Shown: piece by piece, positions 8,535 to 17,889 of the stretch
How the letters are laid out: every line of letters begins with the position of its first letter
Position numbering within the stretch: position 1 is the stretch's first letter
Assembly (NCBI GenBank): GCA_004524365.1
Contig: SDNL01000004.1
Location: forward strand, 1 to 36,961
Length of the DNA stretch: 36,961 nt
Origin: Promethearchaeota archaeon
GTDB taxonomy: Archaea; Asgardarchaeota; Lokiarchaeia; Sigyniarchaeales; SOKP01
Direction: 5' to 3'
The notes under the pieces: generated by a model
Databases searched by the model: none
What the model was told of the DNA's origin: nothing
The model's input: the letters and a program-made list of their open reading frames with translations, nothing else
Translations under genes and position numbers: made by a program

Positions 8535-9215
8535 ATGGTAATTAAATTCCGAAAAAACATAAGAACTTGGAATATAATTGTTTTATTAATAATCCTCGGC
8601 ATTTTGACACTTTCTGCTATTGGTAATGAAAATCAATTTGAGGAAAAAAATACTCTTACTACAGATCTTTATATATATGAATCAAGTTCTATTTTTTCAT
8701 CTTTTAATGACACAATAATTGATGAAGACCCTCATTTAGAATTTGATTGGCGTTATATAGATGATGATAATTCAGGTGAATCATCAGGGAATAATGATAG
8801 AGTTGCTGATACTGGTGAAACTATTCAATTAAGAATCTCACTAAAAAATACCGGGAGTGGGACAGCTTATGGTGTAAGTGCGACTTTATCAACCTCAGAT
8901 TCATTAATTACTATTACGGATAATTATGAAACATATCCAGATATTCATGCAGGTTCCATAGAGTTATGTGATAATTATTATATATTCTCAATAAAACCAT
9001 CAACTTTTGGTCGAAGAGTGAACTTTACATTAGCTATCACTTGTTTACAAAATGATTGGATAAACAAATTTTCTATCCAAGTTTATGGAGATTATGGGGG
9101 AGTTTATTATCCAAACATTCCTAGCTTTCCACTAATACTATTTGTACCAATAGCAATGAGTACTATTATTTTCTCATTAATTCTATATAAAAAAAAACTA
9201 AACTTAAATCATTAA
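8535..9215 (+). CDS. Membrane-anchored surface protein with CARDB-like domain
   Basis: This 226-residue protein has an N-terminal hydrophobic helix (about 11-30), an extracellular domain, and a C-terminal helix (about 195-215) followed by a short basic tail, so it is held in the membrane with the middle part outside. The central block, with DTGETIQLRISLKNTGSG and TAYGVSATLST, is typical of CARDB/APHP-like beta-sandwich repeats of archaeal surface proteins. A preceding Asp/Asn/Gly-rich stretch resembles a calcium-binding loop. A TTG two codons upstream is possible; the ATG was preferred. The function is probably adhesive or structural, and no enzymatic motif is seen. Confidence 0.72.
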   Translation: MVIKFRKNIRTWNIIVLLIILGILTLSAIGNENQFEEKNTLTTDLYIYESSSIFSSFNDTIIDEDPHLEFDWRYIDDDNSGESSGNNDRVADTGETIQLRISLKNTGSGTAYGVSATLSTSDSLITITDNYETYPDIHAGSIELCDNYYIFSIKPSTFGRRVNFTLAITCLQNDWINKFSIQVYGDYGGVYYPNIPSFPLILFVPIAMSTIIFSLILYKKKLNLNH

Positions 9216-9340
9216 TAAACATCTAACTATTTGATTCTTTTTATATAGAAAACTGGTTTTTTTATCTATTCCTTTACTCTATAAATTTTATTAATCTTCA
9301 GAACTCAACTGAATTTATTTTAGAGAATTATTATAAATAA

Positions 9341-10540
9341 TCATATAACTTTTTTCTGTGTTTCGGTCGAAGTTAGGATAGGCATAGTTTCCAATTTTAA
9401 TGGGGGTTGGACTATTTCCTCTTTATATATAAGATTCGCAATTAAATTCGCTGCAACACCTAATTGATGTTTTAGGGAAAAATGATTTCCAATTAATCCA
9501 TGAATCCCTTTTGTTACAAGTCCCACTCCAAGCACTATCATAGACCAAAATATAAATACAAGCCATAAATCCAGAGCTGGAATAAAAAATATATCAAAAA
9601 TATAGTGTAAGAGAAAGATTGAAAGAGAATAATAAGAAAAGTAATATACAAATCGATATTTTTCATTTATTTTCAAAAACTGGCTTTTCTCAATTGTTAA
9701 CATAAGAGTATATGCATTTATTAACATCCCTAAAGAATATGTGAGCCAACTTATTGAACGGAAGGAAAATAAAAATGATTTGTCTCCCATTGAGATTATT
9801 CCAGGGGGAATAAGAAAAATTCCTGCTAAAATTAATGAAGTTCCTATTAAAAATAAAGGTATAATTCTTTTCTTAAAAAATGTAAGATTTGGATTATTTA
9901 TAATTGGATTATTATAATGTTCATGAATAATATCTCCAAAAAAGGCGCCTATAATGAAAAATGGAAAAAATCCGAGGATCGGGCTTAAATGATCTCCATT
10001 AAACAAGATAAATTGAATAATGAATAGGGGATGATTATATTCGGCTTTAAAGGGATATAAAAAACTGATAAGAATTTGATATAGAATTAATGAAGATAAA
10101 GCCGCGAGAATTTTATAATATTTATTCCTATTTAATAAGGGCCATGCTAAAATCATTGAAATTGGTAATGTTTGTAAAATAAACCATATCCATATTACTG
10201 TAGGGTCTTGTCCTGAAACTACGAAATAGATAAATAGATTAAACCCAAAACTAAGAACTAAAAGTAAAATTGCCTTTAAAAAGTACTTTAAACGCAGTTT
10301 TTTATAAATATTATCTTGTTTGCTAAACGTCTTTTGGTATTTTTTTCTATGAGATAAAGTGATTCCTAATCCTGAAACAAAGAGAAACGCACCAGAACCA
10401 AACCCATCAAAAATATTTACAATTAGATCAAGTAAGGGAAATGCGTTTGCATTCGCTAACCAGAGGGTTATATGTTGGAACAACATCCATATAATGCATG
10501 CACCACGTAAAAAGTCTAAACTGTGTAATCTTTTATCCAT
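9341..10540 (-). CDS. Multi-pass membrane protein, DUF1624/acyltransferase-like
   Basis: A 399-residue protein with about ten membrane helices. It opens with RLHSLDFLRGACIIWMLFQH, which matches the R-x-x-S-L-D-x-x-R-G-x-x-x-x-x-M-x-x-x-H signature of the DUF1624 / heparan-alpha-glucosaminide N-acetyltransferase group and related integral-membrane acyltransferases. The conserved His at residue 23 is in the position expected for the acyl-transfer site. Such proteins acylate sugars or lipids at the membrane, but the donor and acceptor cannot be told here. The gene is monocistronic. A leftward TATA box (AATATATAAAAG on the minus strand, near 10590-10601) precedes it. Confidence 0.75.
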   Translation of the reverse strand: MDKRLHSLDFLRGACIIWMLFQHITLWLANANAFPLLDLIVNIFDGFGSGAFLFVSGLGITLSHRKKYQKTFSKQDNIYKKLRLKYFLKAILLLVLSFGFNLFIYFVVSGQDPTVIWIWFILQTLPISMILAWPLLNRNKYYKILAALSSLILYQILISFLYPFKAEYNHPLFIIQFILFNGDHLSPILGFFPFFIIGAFFGDIIHEHYNNPIINNPNLTFFKKRIIPLFLIGTSLILAGIFLIPPGIISMGDKSFLFSFRSISWLTYSLGMLINAYTLMLTIEKSQFLKINEKYRFVYYFSYYSLSIFLLHYIFDIFFIPALDLWLVFIFWSMIVLGVGLVTKGIHGLIGNHFSLKHQLGVAANLIANLIYKEEIVQPPLKLETMPILTSTETQKKVI

Positions 10541-10991
10541 CTTGTGAGCTCAAATTTGTTTTATGCTTCATTCTAGTATCTAATGCTTTTATATATTCTT
10601 AAGATCAAATAAGAAGAAATTTAACCTTAACCGCTCAATGCTTTAGATAAAAACGATAATATTAATAAAATAAAAAATTTGTGTGTTTTAAATGTTTGTA
10701 TATTAAAACATTAGATCTATTTTTTTTATCGGATTTCAGTTTTGTATTAGTTATATAACAAAAAATAGTTACATAATTCCTTAAATTATCGGTTTTTACC
10801 ATCTTATTTATATGATTTATTTGGCTGAAATATAAAATAAAAATTTAAAAATAATAATTGGTCTCTCTAATTTTTATAAATCTTAATGATATATTATGTT
10901 TTAATATTAATTAGATTAATATATATATTAATTTTGTTTTTTTTATATTAATAATAACACGAATTAATTTTTGTTTAGATGGGTTTTTTTT
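10541..10991. other. Gene-free interval with divergent promoters
   Basis: About 450 bases, extremely AT-rich, between two divergent genes. Both promoters must lie here. No ORF, RNA-like structure or inverted repeat convincing enough to call was found. Confidence 0.5.
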
Positions 10992-11396
10992 ATGAAAGTA
11001 TTGAGAGATATATGGATTTTGGATAAAGCGGGAATCGTAGTATTTCACCGTACATTTGAGGAATTAGATGCTCAGTTATTTGGGGGTCTCATGTCCGCAT
11101 TGAACTCTTTTTCCAAAAACTTATCTGAAGAAGGACTTACTAGTTTTGAATTATCCGATAAACGATTTGCCATATATCGACGAAGTGAATTCTTATTTGT
11201 GGGAAATTCAGCCAATAAAATAAAGGAAAAAAGAATTTTTCAAGAATTAGAAGTAATAGCAGACAAATTTTTTCAAATCTATGGGACTATTTTAGATAAA
11301 TGGCAAGGAGATATTAATGTTTTCTCCAACTTCGAAAATCATATAGAGGATTCTCTTGAGGGGACAATAAATAAATTTGAAAAGGCTTTTTGGTAA
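10992..11396 (+). CDS. Longin/roadblock-like domain protein
   Basis: A 134-residue single-domain protein. The predicted order is a strand pair (RDIWILDKAGIVVFHRTF), a long helix (DAQLFGGLMSALNSFSKNL), a three-strand meander (TSFELSDKRFAIYRRSEFLFVGNS) and two C-terminal helices. That is the layout of longin-like domains seen in SNARE and adaptor subunits and in the roadblock/longin proteins expanded in Asgard archaea, where they are thought to associate with small GTPases. No catalytic motif is present. A TTG seven codons upstream is in frame; the ATG was chosen because the domain begins directly after it. No small GTPase gene is adjacent. The fold call rests on pattern, not on a search. Confidence 0.65.
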   Translation: MKVLRDIWILDKAGIVVFHRTFEELDAQLFGGLMSALNSFSKNLSEEGLTSFELSDKRFAIYRRSEFLFVGNSANKIKEKRIFQELEVIADKFFQIYGTILDKWQGDINVFSNFENHIEDSLEGTINKFEKAFW

Positions 11397-11404
11397 GTCT
11401 TTAG

Positions 11405-11890
11405 CTAAATTTTAATTGCTATTTTAGAACTTGAGGTATATTTATAAATATTAACATCTCTAACAGGTTCAATTTTTCCAATTAGATGATTTAATTCGTT
11501 TAATTGATCCTCCGTTGAATCAAGCAATGAAAAAAAGATGCCAAAATAGCAAAGTTCATTAGTTTTACAAAATCCTGTCGATGTAAGGATATTGTTTACT
11601 TTTTTTTTAATAATTTGAAGACATTTATGTAATAATTCTGGCAGAATTTTCGGAGTTTCGACTTCTAATAAGAATACCGGATCATTTTCGGTTGGGAATA
11701 AGCAAAAATGGATATGATTTTCATGTCCATGCTTTTCTTTTTCAATTGAAGTAGTTAGGAAATAATAATTAAATTTTTTAATTCCTAAGTCCTCTTGTAA
11801 ACTTTTGGGTAGGTTCCATCTTTTTATTTGCTCTTTTTCGTATAAACGACCTTGGAAATGATCAAGAATAGTTTTTTCCTTTTTTTCCAT
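11405..11890 (-). CDS. Hypothetical protein
   Basis: A 161-residue soluble protein not recognised as any known family. It has mixed alpha/beta character: strands around KFNYYFLTTS and HIHFCLFP, a long helix (LPELLHKCLQIIKKKVNNIL), another strand (CYFGIFFSLLD), a helix and a final strand pair. This would fit a ferredoxin-like or ACT-like fold, but no ligand motif is visible. A His-rich stretch (KHGHENHIH, about 53-61) might bind metal. It converges tail-to-tail with the longin-like gene with eight bases between stops. A CTACTAATAAAATATT run upstream resembles the 25-base element of two other leftward genes. Confidence 0.7.
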   Translation of the reverse strand: MEKKEKTILDHFQGRLYEKEQIKRWNLPKSLQEDLGIKKFNYYFLTTSIEKEKHGHENHIHFCLFPTENDPVFLLEVETPKILPELLHKCLQIIKKKVNNILTSTGFCKTNELCYFGIFFSLLDSTEDQLNELNHLIGKIEPVRDVNIYKYTSSSKIAIKI

Positions 11891-11960
11891 ATCTCAAAAT
11901 CACTCTTTAAATTTTCTCTATTCTACTAATAAAATATTATAGAAACCATAAAAACATAAT

Positions 11961-12797
11961 TCATTTTTCCACTCTTTTTCTTTCCAAATCCATTGAATCA
12001 AGATCGATTACGACATAAACCAGATATTCTTCGTTGTGATTTGATTGCCCTGGTTGTATAGATATTGTATCCTTTATTTTAGTACACCAAACATTATATA
12101 TAGAAGGGCTTTCATGAATATGTCCATGTAAAGAAATTAGAGGTTGATGAGTTTTTAAAAATTCATATATTGCTTCAGATCCCACTTTGCTTTTATCAGC
12201 ACATACATCAAGTAAAACATTTGCTGGGGGCATATGAATTACATAAATAGCTTTATCCATATTTTCAGGCAACTTTAAAGCTTCTAGCTCATTTTCAATA
12301 GTAGGAAGTTGGGTTGCATAGCCAATCCAATCATCAATTTTTTTTAACCCCTTTTCTGTTGATATAAAGGCTTTTCCAATTTGCATGGGAAATATAAAAT
12401 TATCCTTGTCCATTCTCGCCCTGTCCTTAAGCCCAAAAGGTAAGTCTGTAACCCAATTCATTCCGATAAATTCAAACCCATTAATTTTATAGAGCTTCTG
12501 GGCAATATTCTGAATATAGTCATATTCATCTGCTACTTCATTTATTAATTTATCATTAGCAATTAAATCATCATTCCCGGTTATGAATAAATAGTGAATA
12601 CCTTCTTTTTCATATAATTGGAAATGGTTGTCGAGAAAATTCTCAATAAACTCATCTTGAATGAAAAAGTTTGGACGAGTAGGAAGCATATCTCCCCCGT
12701 TTATTACAATATCAATTTCGGAAGCTTTAGCGATCTGAAGGATGCGTTCATATTTCCATTTAACTCCATGTATGTCCGTGACGTATAATAGTTTCAT
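11961..12797 (-). CDS. Calcineurin-like metallophosphoesterase
   Basis: A two-metal phosphoesterase. Counting from the upstream Met at 12818, the family motifs appear in order: D15-I-H17 (DIHG), G-G-D43, G-N82-D, then H in VIHMPP, and GHIH near the C-terminus. All expected metal ligands are present, so it should be active. The substrate is unknown; a phosphodiester or nucleotide is usual for this family. The ATG at 12797 places MKLLYVTDIHG at the N-terminus, the normal arrangement. The ATG seven codons upstream lies inside a 25-base element that also occurs upstream of another gene, which argues against it being translated. The gene has no operon partners. Confidence 0.85.
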   Translation of the reverse strand: MKLLYVTDIHGVKWKYERILQIAKASEIDIVINGGDMLPTRPNFFIQDEFIENFLDNHFQLYEKEGIHYLFITGNDDLIANDKLINEVADEYDYIQNIAQKLYKINGFEFIGMNWVTDLPFGLKDRARMDKDNFIFPMQIGKAFISTEKGLKKIDDWIGYATQLPTIENELEALKLPENMDKAIYVIHMPPANVLLDVCADKSKVGSEAIYEFLKTHQPLISLHGHIHESPSIYNVWCTKIKDTISIQPGQSNHNEEYLVYVVIDLDSMDLERKRVEK

Positions 12798-12806
12798 TAT
12801 TTTCTT

Positions 12807-12831
12807 ATTATATTTCATTAATAAAATATTT
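12807..12831 (-). repeat. 25-base element, copy 2 (possible promoter)
   Basis: Identical over 25 bases to 3598-3622, and again directly upstream of a leftward gene. Here it begins ten bases before the preferred start of the metallophosphoesterase, so if it is a promoter the transcript would be almost leaderless. Confidence 0.45.
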
Positions 12832-12886
12832 TTTAATCTAACTAGATTAAATAGATCAAATTAAAAAAATTGATTAAAGCTAGAAA

Positions 12887-13249
12887 ATGTCCACAGATAC
12901 TGCAATAGGAATGGTTTTTTTATATAATAAGGAAGAAGGCTCCCCAGATAAAGTTTCAGAGGAATTAAGTAAATATTTCTCCGAGATCACGAAACATATG
13001 GTAAATCAAGATTTATTGGGGTTACCCGCATTAAAAGAAATTATGGATGAGAAAAAGATTTATTGGGGGGGCATTAAAAAGGATTTCGAACAAACTCTGG
13101 GAGATAATGAAGCTATAGGAAGTATTGCTTGGGAAGTTTTTAATCAACATTCTGGAATTACCCCTTCTGATGAAGTAAAAGTTCTGATTTATGATGAAGA
13201 TCAAGCTCCATGGAAGTTTACTCTTATGGCGTGCGTATTATATAAATAA
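12887..13249 (+). CDS. Hypothetical protein
   Basis: A 120-residue acidic soluble protein that I do not recognise. It starts with a strand-like segment (TAIGMVFLYN), has a helical middle (PDKVSEELSKYFSEITKHM) and ends with strand-like segments (DEVKVLIYDED, FTLMACVLYK). No cysteine pair, nucleotide-binding or catalytic motif is seen. The ATG is preceded by short AT-rich sequence, and the gene is divergent from the metallophosphoesterase. Coding quality is good: plausible composition and a single clean frame. Confidence 0.7.
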   Translation: MSTDTAIGMVFLYNKEEGSPDKVSEELSKYFSEITKHMVNQDLLGLPALKEIMDEKKIYWGGIKKDFEQTLGDNEAIGSIAWEVFNQHSGITPSDEVKVLIYDEDQAPWKFTLMACVLYK

Positions 13250-13557
13250 AATTTTTATTATTTCAAATATCTAATTTTTTTATTTTGTAAGAGAAATTCG
13301 TCTATTTAAGTTTCTTTCTACCTTAATCTTTTATGTTCTAAACCATTATTTTTATCATTCCAATGTGAATTTGTACCAATTATAAGATTTGAACAAAAAA
13401 GACTTTAAGAATATAAATTGTTAAATATGATTCTTAATTTAATTAAAAATATTTATACGGTTGATGTTAACTCTAATTATGTTATTAATTGGATTGTATA
13501 ACGTTTAGAATTAAATTAGCGAATCATATAAAGTAAAAAAAATTAATGATGTGAGAA
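13250..13557. other. Gene-free interval
   Basis: About 310 AT-rich bases between two rightward genes. The right part should hold the promoter of the DUF2061 gene. Nothing else is supported. Confidence 0.5.
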
Positions 13558-14046
13558 ATGATGTCAGACAAGGTAAAGAAAAAATTAAGTCTTAGTATGA
13601 AGGGACAAGGGGAAAATATAAAGAGAAGTCTATTCAAAAGTATCGTATACCGAATCATCACAGTATTTTTAGGAATTTTAACAGCATTAATCGTTACGGG
13701 GGACATTTACCAGGCCCTAAGCTTAGGTATTGCTACTGAATTTGTTCAATTCATTAATTATTTTATATTTGAGACTATTTGGAGTTATTATGAAAGACAA
13801 CGACTTCGTCAAAAGTTTAGAAAAGAGTTTCTGGAAAGAGAAATTGAATTAAAAGTGAATTACAGTTCGATTAAAGAGCTTTCTTATGAACTTAGTCGAT
13901 TAGATACATTTGTTAAGTCAATATATACAGCAATTTTAAACTTTTATGACGGATTATTAGAAAACGAGGATTTAAAAGAATTGCACGAGGAGCTTTCAAA
14001 ACATAGAGAATATTTTGTTAAAGCCCACGCTGGTCGCGACTTTTGA
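13558..14046 (+). CDS. DUF2061 membrane protein with helical C-terminal extension
   Basis: Residues 22-80 match the DUF2061 family: a basic lead, SLFKSIVYRI, a membrane helix (about 31-47), TGD, a second helix (about 52-72), and the closing FETIWSYYERQR, which is the family's usual [HF]E-x-x-W ending. Typical members stop soon after that motif. This one continues for about 80 charged, helix-forming residues (about 82-160) that look like a coiled coil or helical hairpin on the cytoplasmic side. The function of DUF2061 is unknown. The ATG at 13558 is followed at once by a second ATG, and either could start translation. Confidence 0.82.
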   Translation: MMSDKVKKKLSLSMKGQGENIKRSLFKSIVYRIITVFLGILTALIVTGDIYQALSLGIATEFVQFINYFIFETIWSYYERQRLRQKFRKEFLEREIELKVNYSSIKELSYELSRLDTFVKSIYTAILNFYDGLLENEDLKELHEELSKHREYFVKAHAGRDF

Positions 14047-14111
14047 AGAACATAGACTTGAATATAATATATTTACGTATTTATAAAATATAAAAAAAAA
14101 AATTTAAGATA

Positions 14112-16889
14112 TTAGATTTCTAATTTCTGCTTTTCAAGTGTGAGTTCGAATGCTTCTTCCATCCCCTCATCATAGACTCCAATTGAGAATTTATTATGCA
14201 GGGGACTTATTTTCGCACCAATTTCGGCAGATTTATAGATCCCTCTGGCAAATTGTTTGATTAATGGAAGGGTCACCATTTCTGAAGCTTTTTCAAATTC
14301 CTTCAATGTATTGTCATCATATCCTCCCAATAACCCGTCCAAGAATGCATAAAAGAACACGAATAGGAATACTCCTACTATAAATATGAGTGCAGTGTTA
14401 ATCAATTTATCTCCCAAATCAATATTAAAAACTAAATTGCCTAAGAAATAGAGAACTATAAAATTAATGAATGCTGATACAATGGGTGTTATGAAAGTCT
14501 TGAAAGGATAGAGTTTATAATCTGAGATTATACGTTTGACTAAAATCCACGCAACAATATCTTTTGTAAGCACTGCGGGCCAGTAGGCAATTATTACAAA
14601 TCTCATATCATGACTTATGATAAGCAATACCCACATTATTACCCCTCTTATAACTTGCTCTAATATCCAAACTAAGGCTGCCAATCCAGTTTTTCCTGTT
14701 CCTTGGAATACTGCATCCACCAACCATGAATAAATTCCAAAGAAATGAAATATTAATATCAAGGGAAGATATGTGGCTGCGCCACCACCTATTTCTGGTC
14801 CGGCGGCTCCAATTAAAAAGATATTTCCAACAGCAAAAAGCACAGAAAGTAAGAAATACCCGAAATAATTACCCCACCGGAATCCTTGATAAATATACAA
14901 CTTCGTCAATGATTCTTTATCATGATTATAAGATTCGCTATATGCACCCAAAAGTGATTGTCCGTATAGTGTGACAACCTGTATCATCATACCTACTGTC
15001 CAAGCTAATTGATAATATCCCAATTCTGTAGAATAATTTGCAACTAAAAGAGACGTCAATAATGTCTGAATAAACCATCCAATCTGAACAAAAGATTGGC
15101 CAAAAGCCAATTTTGAACCGTAATTCATAGTTTCTTTGAACTCATCTTTAGAAAAGTCAATTCTGAAACAAGTACTTGGTGAATAGCCCAATTTCTTAAA
15201 AATGGTCAAGCTGAAGAAAAAGGTAGCCCAATAGTCAAAATAGCGGGCAAATGCATAACCAACTCCCGCTCCTAGCGCTTCTCCAATTATGGGGATTGTT
15301 CCACCCCATATTTTTCCAAGATAGCAAAAAATTCCTTGTCCAATTAAAAGCCAGAAAATTTCCCAAGATACATAGGTAATAAGATGAAGATCAGCCCTTT
15401 GAAGCCCTTGGAAGGTAAACATAAATACCAAGAAAAAGCCAGGATATTGAACAAGTGAGAAGATAACGAAAATCCATGTCATGTGTGCTAAATTCGTTAA
15501 GGGAAATATTATTGAACCCAAGAACGCAAAGATAAAGACTTGCACCAAACCAGTGAACAATTGCCACCAAACAAAGATTTGAATATAGTGTATCGCTTTT
15601 TCTGGTTGATGTATCCTATATTCGGCAAAATGTTTGGCTAGACTGAAGGATGTTCCAAAATCAAATAAGAGCCAAGCGATCTGGAAGAGATTATAAGCAA
15701 AATTATACCATCCCGAAGCTTGTGCATATGCCTCGCCTAATAGCATAGGGAGAAGGAATGAAGTTAGAAGAAGTTGAGGGATAACTAAAATTAAGCCAAT
15801 AAAGAATGTGAATAAAAACCCACCAACTTGACGATGAATACCTAGTATTTCCCAGTCATCCTTTAAGTCCTCTCTTCCCTTTTCTTCTATCTTCTTTATT
15901 AATTCTTCTCGTTCAGTTATTTCAGCCTTTCTTTCCTCTTCAGCCCTCTGTTTGAGAGTCTCAATAGTTTCTTTATCCATTGTAGATCTCGATTTTTTCC
16001 GTACTGTAATAAAGAGTGCAATAGCAAGACAACCCAATACTACAACAATTATCAATAATATAATTTGATCCATAAAATGGGGTACTGGTGAATATGCCCA
16101 TTGAGCATAAGATTCAATGGGCTCTCCTAAAGTCTCCAAGCTAAGTCCATATAGGAGATAATTAAAATATGGCCATATTATAAACTCATAGTTGTACTGC
16201 TCCGTAGAGTCTCCTTCCAACCATGCTGAAAATAATGAAATTTTTCCAGTTCCCTTTTGTTTTTCCACAATGAAAGGCTTTCTATATGCTTCACGGTTTA
16301 AACTCTTATCCGAACGATAGACATCAATAATTCTATTGACAGATTCATTCAATTCATCCAAATCTAATAAACTCATTGTTTCAGGTTTTATATCCGGTGC
16401 AGAATTCCAATCTATATTTCCACTAATTGCTTTCGAAGAGGATCTGATTAATGAAAGCATATTTTGACTATTATTTGAAAGTGTTGCGGTTGGTTTGATG
16501 AGATCTAATTCTTTTAATAGGGTATCATTTTTTTGGAGAGTTGGACCCATAAAAATCATTAAGCCCTTACCACCATCAACATATGTTTCAATCAAATTAA
16601 TTTCAGAAGAACTTAAATTCGCATCAAATAAAACAACTAAATCATATAAAGCAAGACTTGGTAAAGCCTCGCTATCATCTATCTTACTTATATTAAAGCG
16701 GTTATCAATATGTAATCGTTCATAAAAGTACGAATCGTCTCCATTAGAAACGACTAAAACATCATATCGGCTCCCAGATTGTCCTACTGAAGGTGTGAGA
16801 AATAAAAAGAAAAATGTTCCGCCAGTCAAAATCAATGTAATGATACAAATAATAATTAACGTCGATTTTCCGTTTTTTAGTTTCAACAT
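14112..16889 (-). CDS. Exported GATase-like domain fused to MOP-type flippase
   Basis: A 925-residue membrane protein in three parts. Residues 10-32 form a signal anchor. Residues about 41-265 form an extracellular Rossmann-like domain whose ALYDLVVLFDANLSS and YVDGGKGLMIFMGP segments resemble the class I glutamine-amidotransferase-like domains of GldG/ThuA-type proteins. A helix at about 272-297 returns to the cytoplasm, followed by a charged coiled-coil-like linker (about 305-345). From about 355 to 840 there are some twelve to fourteen helices resembling MOP/MATE-superfamily polysaccharide flippases (GIFCYLG, GYYQLAWTVG, VFQGTGKTG). The C-terminal 80 residues are soluble. The flippase family is recognised by helix pattern and local motifs, so subfamily and cargo are open. 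No glycosyltransferase genes are adjacent. Confidence 0.7.
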   Translation of the reverse strand: MLKLKNGKSTLIIICIITLILTGGTFFFLFLTPSVGQSGSRYDVLVVSNGDDSYFYERLHIDNRFNISKIDDSEALPSLALYDLVVLFDANLSSSEINLIETYVDGGKGLMIFMGPTLQKNDTLLKELDLIKPTATLSNNSQNMLSLIRSSSKAISGNIDWNSAPDIKPETMSLLDLDELNESVNRIIDVYRSDKSLNREAYRKPFIVEKQKGTGKISLFSAWLEGDSTEQYNYEFIIWPYFNYLLYGLSLETLGEPIESYAQWAYSPVPHFMDQIILLIIVVVLGCLAIALFITVRKKSRSTMDKETIETLKQRAEEERKAEITEREELIKKIEEKGREDLKDDWEILGIHRQVGGFLFTFFIGLILVIPQLLLTSFLLPMLLGEAYAQASGWYNFAYNLFQIAWLLFDFGTSFSLAKHFAEYRIHQPEKAIHYIQIFVWWQLFTGLVQVFIFAFLGSIIFPLTNLAHMTWIFVIFSLVQYPGFFLVFMFTFQGLQRADLHLITYVSWEIFWLLIGQGIFCYLGKIWGGTIPIIGEALGAGVGYAFARYFDYWATFFFSLTIFKKLGYSPSTCFRIDFSKDEFKETMNYGSKLAFGQSFVQIGWFIQTLLTSLLVANYSTELGYYQLAWTVGMMIQVVTLYGQSLLGAYSESYNHDKESLTKLYIYQGFRWGNYFGYFLLSVLFAVGNIFLIGAAGPEIGGGAATYLPLILIFHFFGIYSWLVDAVFQGTGKTGLAALVWILEQVIRGVIMWVLLIISHDMRFVIIAYWPAVLTKDIVAWILVKRIISDYKLYPFKTFITPIVSAFINFIVLYFLGNLVFNIDLGDKLINTALIFIVGVFLFVFFYAFLDGLLGGYDDNTLKEFEKASEMVTLPLIKQFARGIYKSAEIGAKISPLHNKFSIGVYDEGMEEAFELTLEKQKLEI

Positions 16890-17119
16890 TATAATATTTT
16901 TTATTTTTTGTATTTATTTGTAAATTTTAATATAAATTGGATTAATTACTTTATAAATTTTTATGATTATAATTAAGAATAGTAAATCATTAAAAACACA
17001 TTTTTAGGGATTGAATAGCTAAATTTTGAGATATAAAAAAGAGTTTTTAATGGATTTTAAAAAAATGTTTAGGAATTTTGACGTACAAAGTAAAAGATTG
17101 AATCTTTATATTGAATCTA

Positions 17120-17764
17120 TTAATCTTCGTTGGTTCCAATATACTTTCTGACAACTTTCCCATTAGGTTCAGTTTCCTCAAATAAAATGGCTGAAAATTT
17201 ATATACTTTCGTACTTTCATCCTTCCAAGAATCTTTTGGAAGCCAAGCTTTCCGACAAGTCTGCTCTAAGAACGTTTTCTTATCCCAATCTCGATCATGA
17301 TCGACTGGCACTTGCGGGAGTAGTAAACCTCGTCGCATTCCCCGTTCAATAATAAGCCCATCTCTTCCAATTTGTATTTGTTCCAAATATTCCTGGGGAT
17401 TATCAACATCCATTAATTCTGGGGGCGTTAAAATTGATAATTCAATGGTCAGTTTATCCAATTCCTCAAGAGATACAGATGGGAATCGTGGATCCTCAGT
17501 CGCAGAACTTACTGAAACCTTATGTACAGTTTCATAAAGTGGGAATTTAGGTTCTATATGGCCGATACAACCTCTTAACGGATTTCCGCTTATTCCAATT
17601 TTATTTAACGTAACAAAAGCTCCATATTTTTCTCCAAATTTCTTCTTTATCTTATCTGGAACTATCATTCGTTTATTTGTTTTCAAATAATTTTTAATAT
17701 TATCTCTTGCGAATTTTATTAATAATTCCCCATCCTCTCTTGTAAATTTCTCATCCTCTAACAT
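17120..17764 (-). CDS. AMMECR1 domain protein
   Basis: A 214-residue protein covering the whole AMMECR1 family, with the invariant LRGCIG motif at 63-68, followed by SVSSATEDPRFPSVSLEELD and GLIIERGMRRGLLLPQVP. The family is conserved in archaea and eukaryotes. Its biochemical role is not settled, and in archaea it often sits beside MEMO and radical-SAM genes, which are absent here. The cysteine of LRGCIG is present. The start ATG is preceded by AT-rich sequence. The gene is monocistronic. Confidence 0.92.
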   Translation of the reverse strand: MLEDEKFTREDGELLIKFARDNIKNYLKTNKRMIVPDKIKKKFGEKYGAFVTLNKIGISGNPLRGCIGHIEPKFPLYETVHKVSVSSATEDPRFPSVSLEELDKLTIELSILTPPELMDVDNPQEYLEQIQIGRDGLIIERGMRRGLLLPQVPVDHDRDWDKKTFLEQTCRKAWLPKDSWKDESTKVYKFSAILFEETEPNGKVVRKYIGTNED

Positions 17765-17889
17765 AATAATTATAAGATATATTGTTTTAATTCTTTAATT
17801 ATTCAATATTACTATGTTCATCTAATTGTATTTTTCAATCGCATTAATATTTTTTGCTTAAAAATTAAATTCCTATATAGTTTTGAATT

